Source of the DNA: Streptomyces sp. NBC_00236
GTDB taxonomy: Bacteria; Actinomycetota; Actinomycetes; Streptomycetales; Streptomycetaceae
Assembly (NCBI RefSeq): GCF_036195045.1
Contig: NZ_CP108100.1
Location: forward strand, 2,666,001 to 2,730,000
Length of the DNA stretch: 64,000 bases
Direction: 5' to 3'
How positions within the stretch are numbered: position 1 is the first letter of the stretch; every line of letters starts with the position of its first letter. The notes below the pieces were generated by a model, which was not told where the DNA came from, made no database searches, and saw nothing but the letters and a program-made list of their open reading frames with translations. Below, one piece after another: positions 59,716-64,000 of this stretch. The translations under genes and the position numbers were made by a program.

Positions 59716-60867
59716 TCACAGGGTCAGCTCCGGAACGTCGAAGCGGCGGCCCTCGGCGGAGGACTTGAGGCCGAGCTCGGCGAGCTGGACACCGCGGGCG
59801 CCGGCCATCAGGTCCCAGGCGTACGGCTCGTCGAGCACGATGTGGCGGAGGAACAGCTCCCACTGGGCCTTGAAGCCGTTGTCGAAGACCGCGTTGTCGG
59901 GGACTTCCTGCCACTGGTCGCGGAAGGACTCGGTGACCGGGAGGTCCGGGTTCCAGACCGGCTTGGGGGTCGCCGAGCGGTGCTGGACGCGGCAGTTGCG
60001 CAGGCCCGCGACGGCGGAGCCGTGGGTGCCGTCGACCTGGAACTCCACGAGCTCGTCGCGGTTGACGCGGACCGTCCAGGAGGAGTTGATCTGGGCGACG
60101 GCGCCGCCCTCCAGCTGGAAGATGCCGTACGCGGCGTCGTCCGCGGTCGCGGCGTAGGGCTTGCCGTGCTCGTCCCAGCGCTCGGGAACGTGCGTCTGGA
60201 CGTGCGCCTGGACGGTGGTGACCCGGCCGAACAGCTCGTGGAGCACGTACTCCCAGTGCGGGAACATGTCGACGACGATGCCGCCGCCGTCCTCCGCGCG
60301 GTAGTTCCAGGAGGGACGCTGGGCCTCCTGCCAGTCGCCCTCGAAGACCCAGTAGCCGAACTCGCCGCGCACGGAGAGGATCTCGCCGAAGAAGCCGCCG
60401 TCGATGAGGCGCTTCAGCTTCAGCAGGCCCGGCAGGAAGATCTTGTCCTGGACGACGCCGTGCTTGATGCCGGCGTCCCGGGCGAGGCGGGCGAGGTCCA
60501 AGGCGCCCTCGACGTCGGTGGCGGTGGGCTTCTCCGTGTAGATGTGCTTGCCCGCCGCGATGGCCTTCTTGATCGCCTCGACGCGCGCCGAGGTGACCTG
60601 GGCGTCGAAGTAGATGTCGATGGTGTCGTCGGCGAGGACCGCGTCGAGGTCGGTCGACCACTCGGTCAGGCCGTGCTGCTCGGCGAGCGCCTCCAGCGCG
60701 TGGGCGCGGCGGCCGACGAGGACCGGCTCGGGCCACAGCACGTCGCCGTTGCCGAGATCGAGGCCGCCCTGCTCGCGGATCGCGAGGACCGAGCGCACCA
60801 GGTGCTGCCGGTATCCCATGCGACCCGTGACGCCGTTCATGGCGATGCGCACTGTCCTGCGTGTCAC
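59716..60867 (-). CDS. Gfo/Idh/MocA family oxidoreductase
   Basis: 383 residues. The N-terminal Rossmann part is IAMNGVTGRMGYRQHLVRSVL (slightly unusual G-x-x-G-x-M), then AAGKHIYTEKPTA with the family's EKP motif, and a substrate domain with FPHWEYVLHELFG. It oxidises a sugar or inositol with NAD(P). The GTG start (60865-60867) has GGAGG eight bases upstream. First gene of the minus-strand operon, divergent from the LacI regulator. Confidence 0.9.
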   Translation of the reverse strand: MTRRTVRIAMNGVTGRMGYRQHLVRSVLAIREQGGLDLGNGDVLWPEPVLVGRRAHALEALAEQHGLTEWSTDLDAVLADDTIDIYFDAQVTSARVEAIKKAIAAGKHIYTEKPTATDVEGALDLARLARDAGIKHGVVQDKIFLPGLLKLKRLIDGGFFGEILSVRGEFGYWVFEGDWQEAQRPSWNYRAEDGGGIVVDMFPHWEYVLHELFGRVTTVQAHVQTHVPERWDEHGKPYAATADDAAYGIFQLEGGAVAQINSSWTVRVNRDELVEFQVDGTHGSAVAGLRNCRVQHRSATPKPVWNPDLPVTESFRDQWQEVPDNAVFDNGFKAQWELFLRHIVLDEPYAWDLMAGARGVQLAELGLKSSAEGRRFDVPELTL

Positions 60868-60890
60868 GAAAGTTCCTCCATACAGCCGTA

Positions 60891-60903
60891 GCAAGCGCTT
60901 TCT
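60891..60903. promoter_or_regulatory. LacI-family operator-like site
   Basis: GCAAGCGCTTTCT with the palindromic core AAGCGCTT lies 24 bp from the Gfo/Idh start and in the shared intergenic region with lacI-type gene; this is the classical LacI/GalR/CcpA half-site arrangement. Confidence 0.65.
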
Positions 60904-61017
60904 ATGCGGTATGACGCTAGCCTGCCGACAGCGGCCTGGACAAGAGGGGGCGCGCTGATTGGTTTGGTCCACTCCTGCTTTGGTCCCATCCCCCTCATCA
61001 CTCCTCGGAGGAATGCG

Positions 61018-62082
61018 ATGACAGTCACCCTGGCGGACGTGGCGGCTCGCGCCCGGGTGTCCCCGGCCACCGTCTCCCGCGTACTGAACGGCAATTACCC
61101 GGTGGCGGCGTCCACCCGGGAGCGGGTCCTGCGTGCGGTGGACGACCTGGACTACGTGCTGAACGGGCCCGCGAGTTCACTCGCCGCGGCCACGTCCGAC
61201 CTGATCGGGATCCTCGTCAACGACATCGCCGACCCGTTCTTCGGGATCATGGCGGGCGCGGCGCAGACGGAGATCGGCGGTCCGGGCGACGGTTCGGGCC
61301 GGGCGGGCGGCGAGAAGCTCGCGATCGTCTGCAACACCGGTGGCACCCCGGAGCGCGAACTCACCTACCTGACCCTGCTCCAGCGCCAGCGCGCCGCCGC
61401 GGTCGTCCTCACCGGTGGTGCGGTCGAGGACCCGGCCCACCAGGCCGCGGTCTCCGCGAAACTGGCGAAACTCGCGGATGCGGGGACGCGGGTGGTGCTG
61501 TGCGGGCGCCCGCCGCTGGCCGACAACACCTCAGTGGTGGCCGCGCTGGCCTTCGACAACCGCGGTGGCGGCCGGCGCCTCACCGAGCACCTGCTCTCGC
61601 TGGGCCACCGCGACATCGGCTATGTCGCGGGCCCGGTGGAGCGGACCACGACCCGCCACCGGCTGGAGGGCCACCGCGACGCGATGAAGGCCGTGGGGGT
61701 CGTGGGCGACGAGGAGCGGCTCACCGTGCACGGCTCCTACGACCGGCGCTCCGGCTACGACGCCACGGTCGAACTCCTGCGCCGCGAACCGGAGATCACC
61801 GCCGTGGTCGCGGCGAACGACACGGTCGCCCTGGGCGCCGCCGCGGCGATCCGCGACCGCGGTCTGCGCATCCCCGAGGACATCTCGGTGGCGGGCTTCG
61901 ACGACCTGCCGTTCTCGGTGGACGTGGTCCCGGCCCTGACGACCGTAAGGCTGCCGCTGTTCGAGGCGGGGGCCCGGGCGGGCCGGCTGGCGACAGGCAA
62001 GGAGGCCCCGCCGCCGGGCGGCATCGCGACGATCGCCGCGGAGCTGATGGTGCGCGGGTCGACGGCCGCGCCGCGGGGATGA
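61018..62082 (+). CDS. LacI family transcriptional regulator
   Basis: 354 residues. The HTH is VTLADVAARARVSPATVSRVLNG followed by the hinge DLDYVLNGPASSLA. The periplasmic-binding-like sensor domain contains IGILVNDIADPFFG, GHRDIGYVAGP and ISVAGFDDLPFSVDVVPALTTVRLP (family-typical order). It probably represses the divergent Gfo/Idh-DUF993-isomerase operon and possibly its own downstream isomerase until the sugar binds. GGAGG precedes the ATG. Confidence 0.92.
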   Translation: MTVTLADVAARARVSPATVSRVLNGNYPVAASTRERVLRAVDDLDYVLNGPASSLAAATSDLIGILVNDIADPFFGIMAGAAQTEIGGPGDGSGRAGGEKLAIVCNTGGTPERELTYLTLLQRQRAAAVVLTGGAVEDPAHQAAVSAKLAKLADAGTRVVLCGRPPLADNTSVVAALAFDNRGGGRRLTEHLLSLGHRDIGYVAGPVERTTTRHRLEGHRDAMKAVGVVGDEERLTVHGSYDRRSGYDATVELLRREPEITAVVAANDTVALGAAAAIRDRGLRIPEDISVAGFDDLPFSVDVVPALTTVRLPLFEAGARAGRLATGKEAPPPGGIATIAAELMVRGSTAAPRG

Positions 62083-62167
62083 GTCGGGCGGCGGGGAGCG
62101 GGGTACGCGCCGGACGCGCCCCGGTCCGTACGGTGCAGGGGCACAGACCGACGGAAGGAACACACAC

Positions 62168-62956
62168 GTGAAGCTCGCCTTCTCCACCCTCGGGGTTCCG
62201 GGACTGCCGATGGCCGAGGTCGTCCGGCTGGCCGCCGGGCACGGCTACCAGGGCGTGGAACTGCGCGCCCACCCCGAGGAGCCGGTGCACCCCGGGCTCC
62301 CGAAGGCCGAACGGGCGGCTGTGGCCGATGAGTTCAAGCGGGGCGGGGTCGAGATCCTGACCGTGGCCGGATACGTACGGGTGGCCGCCGAGGGCGACGA
62401 CCAGCCGGTGCTGGACGAGCTCGCCGGGCTGATCGAGCTGGCCCACGACCTGGGCGCACCACACGTCCGGGTCTTCCCGGGCGGCGGCGGCCAGGACCCC
62501 GGCGCCGCCGACGGGGCCGCCGCCCGCCGGCTGGCCGCCGCCGCGCCGTACGCCGCGGATCTGGGCGTGCGCGTCCTGCTGGAGACCCACGACTCGCACC
62601 GCGCGGGGCTCGACGTGGCCCGGGTGGTCGGCGCGGTGGGGCACGGGAGCATCGGCGCGCTGTGGGACGTCATGCACACCTGGCTGGCGGGTGAGGAGCC
62701 GGCGGCGAGCCATGCGGTGCTGGCCCCGCACCTGGGATACGTACAGGTGAAGGACATCGCCTCGACCGAGGACACCACGCCGGTGGCCCTGGGTGCGGGG
62801 GTGCTGCCGCTGCGGGCGTGCCTGGACACGCTCGACGCGGACAGCTGGGTCTGCTGGGAGTACGAGAAGCGCTGGTACCCGGGGGCGGCGGAGCTGCCGG
62901 GGATGCTCGCCGCGGGGCGCGAGCACCTGCTTCGGCTGGGGGCACCGAAGGACTGA
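62168..62956 (+). CDS. Sugar phosphate isomerase/epimerase (second TIM-barrel)
   Basis: 262 residues. TIM barrel of the IolE/xylose isomerase-like group: KLAFSTLGVPGLPMAEVVRLAA, GVELRAHP, LLETHDSHRAG (Glu, His), WDVMHTWLAGEEP (Asp, His), YVQVKDIAS (Lys, Asp) and WVCWEYEK (Glu) are consistent with the metal site. GTG start at 62168 with GGAAGGA upstream. It lies 85 bp after the LacI gene and probably shares its regulon. Confidence 0.87.
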   Translation: MKLAFSTLGVPGLPMAEVVRLAAGHGYQGVELRAHPEEPVHPGLPKAERAAVADEFKRGGVEILTVAGYVRVAAEGDDQPVLDELAGLIELAHDLGAPHVRVFPGGGGQDPGAADGAAARRLAAAAPYAADLGVRVLLETHDSHRAGLDVARVVGAVGHGSIGALWDVMHTWLAGEEPAASHAVLAPHLGYVQVKDIASTEDTTPVALGAGVLPLRACLDTLDADSWVCWEYEKRWYPGAAELPGMLAAGREHLLRLGAPKD

Positions 62957-63031
62957 AGCGGGGTGGGTGCGGGGGCGGGGCGAGTTCCCGTCCACGGGCA
63001 GCAGGTCGGCCCCGGCCCGCAGGCCCCCAGA

Positions 63032-63135
63032 GCGACCTCCGCGACCTCCGCAACCTCCGCAACCTCCGCGACCTCCGCGACCTCCGCGACTCAGCGGGTC
63101 AGCGACTCAGCGACTCAGCGACTCAGCGACTCAGC
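63032..63135. repeat. Two adjacent short tandem repeats
   Basis: Six 9-bp units GCGACCTCC/GCAACCTCC (63032-63085) run into six 8-bp units GACTCAGC (one variant GGGTCAGC; about 63088-63135). The second array ends at the stop region of the VOC gene. They occupy the gap between two convergent genes. Confidence 0.85.
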
Positions 63136-63529
63136 GGGCGAACTTTTCGATGGCGGACGGGGTGACGGGGGTGAAGAAGTTGACGAGGGTGCCGTCCGGG
63201 TCGCGGAACAAGAGCGCGCGGTTGCCCCAGGGCATGGTGGTGGGCTCGTTGACGAAGTCCTTCACGAAGCCGGTCAGGTTCTTGTGCACCCCGTCCACGT
63301 CGTCGACGAGGAATTCGAGGATGACGCTGTGGTTGTCGGCCGGGCGGGCGGAGCCGGGCGCGAACAGAGGGACGGTGCGGGTGCTGCCGATCGCGAGGGT
63401 GCCGGAGGCGGTCCTGAGCTCGGCGAAGTCCTCGTTGGACCAGTCGGCGGCAACTCCGGTGGCGCGCTCGTAGAAGTCGACGAGGCGGGCGACGTCGCCG
63501 GTGATGATGCGGACAGAGACGAAGTCCAT
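63131..63529 (-). CDS. VOC (glyoxalase/bleomycin resistance) family protein
   Basis: 132 residues in the paired beta-alpha-beta-beta-beta layout. It begins MDFVSVRIITGDVARLVDFYERATG and ends with ALLFRDPDGTLVNFFTP, the usual VOC signature. Metal residues are not clear. GGGAGAAACCC precedes the ATG. It is divergent from a WYL-type regulator across a palindrome, so it is a likely target of that regulator. Confidence 0.88.
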   Translation of the reverse strand: MDFVSVRIITGDVARLVDFYERATGVAADWSNEDFAELRTASGTLAIGSTRTVPLFAPGSARPADNHSVILEFLVDDVDGVHKNLTGFVKDFVNEPTTMPWGNRALLFRDPDGTLVNFFTPVTPSAIEKFAR

Positions 63530-63580
63530 GGGTTTCTCCCTGGTCGGTCGGTCGGTGTTTCCGGCAGCACGCTACGTCTA

Positions 63581-63605
63581 ATACCGGGCGGAATCCGCCC
63601 GGTAT
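63581..63605. promoter_or_regulatory. 25-bp perfect palindrome between VOC and WYL-type regulator genes
   Basis: Arms ATACCGGGCGG and CCGCCCGGTAT around AAT. It lies 20 bp before the regulator start and 52 bp before the VOC start, so it probably serves as the operator for both divergent promoters. Confidence 0.75.
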
Positions 63606-63624
63606 GTGCGGGAGACTTCCGGGC

Positions 63625-64000
63625 ATGCCCCGACCCATTGCCCGCGTGCTCGCCCTGCTGGAACTCCTGCAGTCGGGCGGCATCCGGACCGTGACCGAAC
63701 TCGCCGAACGGCTCGACGTCGACGAACGCACCGTACGGCGCTATGCCGCCCACCTCGTCGACCTCGACGTGCCCGTCGAGTCGGTACGCGGCCGCTACGG
63801 CGGCTACCGGCTCGCCCCCGGTTACCGCATGCCCCCGCTCATGCTGAGCGACGACGAGGCGCTCGCCGTGCTGCTCGGTCTGGTCGCGGGTCGGCGAGCC
63901 GGCTTGACCACGGCCACGGGCACGGCGGGCGAGACGGCGGCGGCCAAGATCCGGCGAGTGCTGCCCGCGCGGCTGGTCCTCAGACTCGACGCCGTGCTCG
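63625..64000 (+). CDS. HTH/WYL-type regulator (YafY-like), 3' end outside window
   Basis: 125 visible residues. The N-terminal winged helix RVLALLELLQSGGIRTVTELAERLDVDERTVRRYAAHL is followed by the wing VRGRYGGYRLAPGYRMPPLMLSDDEALAVLLGL, the standard HTH_11/WYL protein beginning; the sensor WYL domain lies beyond the window. The ATG at 63625 is used. It is likely to regulate the divergent VOC gene. Confidence 0.88.
   Translation, partial: MPRPIARVLALLELLQSGGIRTVTELAERLDVDERTVRRYAAHLVDLDVPVESVRGRYGGYRLAPGYRMPPLMLSDDEALAVLLGLVAGRRAGLTTATGTAGETAAAKIRRVLPARLVLRLDAVL

Noticed and set aside
63032..63135. CRISPR array
   Set aside because: Units are 8-9 bp and contiguous with no spacers; these are simple tandem repeats.

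Overview
The window is chromosomal DNA of a Streptomyces or close relative. The evidence is very high GC with GC-rich third codon positions, many GTG starts and ATGA/TGATG stop-start overlaps, actinobacterial families (DUF397, DUF5753, DUF993, SpdB-type proteins) and an actinomycete integrative and conjugative element (AICE).

1-2.8 kb: a two-gene operon of dynamin-like GTPases on the minus strand (DynA/DynB type), then tRNA-Arg(TCT). 2.73-19.68 kb: a complete AICE of about 16.95 kb, bounded by a 44-bp direct repeat (2729-2772 and 19635-19678) that is the 3' part of that tRNA. Reading inward from the tRNA it has integrase and excisionase; a GCGTCAC repeat array; a C5-methyltransferase/PrimPol/ATPase replication operon; small genes; a CAGGGAGGC repeat array beside an FtsK/TraB-type conjugative translocase; a HExxH zincin; SpdB-like and small transfer-associated genes; a regulatory and immunity block (XRE-DUF5919, Nudix, HD, double-winged-helix GntR); and one AT-richer cargo gene whose C-terminus looks like a HEPN domain.

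19.7-34.4 kb: core and metabolic genes. These are rhamnose mutarotase, a DUF1772 protein, a VWA lipoprotein, an unusual S15-type hydrolase fused to an ABC ATPase with its permease, a GNAT, a second-type hemC, a SLATT-like 2TM protein, and a TetR-controlled FMO/SDR/MFS/TauE operon. 34.4-41.1 kb: an accessory segment between a truncated and a full copy of a DUF4291 gene. It carries a membrane protein, DUF397 and XRE-DUF5753 regulators, three translationally coupled small genes, a radical SAM protein and a PCMT-like methyltransferase, and may be a peptide-modifying locus. 41.3-57.2 kb: a starch-binding secreted protein behind a perfect palindromic operator, mmsA next to a decayed iolB remnant, a CsoR-box/copZ/copA copper module, citrate synthase, recD2, a PIN-domain remnant, an HxlR/NmrA pair, a methyltransferase and a cupin. 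57.6-63 kb: a sugar catabolism cluster (two TIM-barrel isomerases, DUF993, Gfo/Idh) around a LacI regulator. The window ends with a VOC protein divergent from a partial WYL-type regulator across a 25-bp palindrome.

Starts were chosen by ribosome-binding site and overlap with the upstream gene. All family names come from reading motifs by eye; no database search was run.
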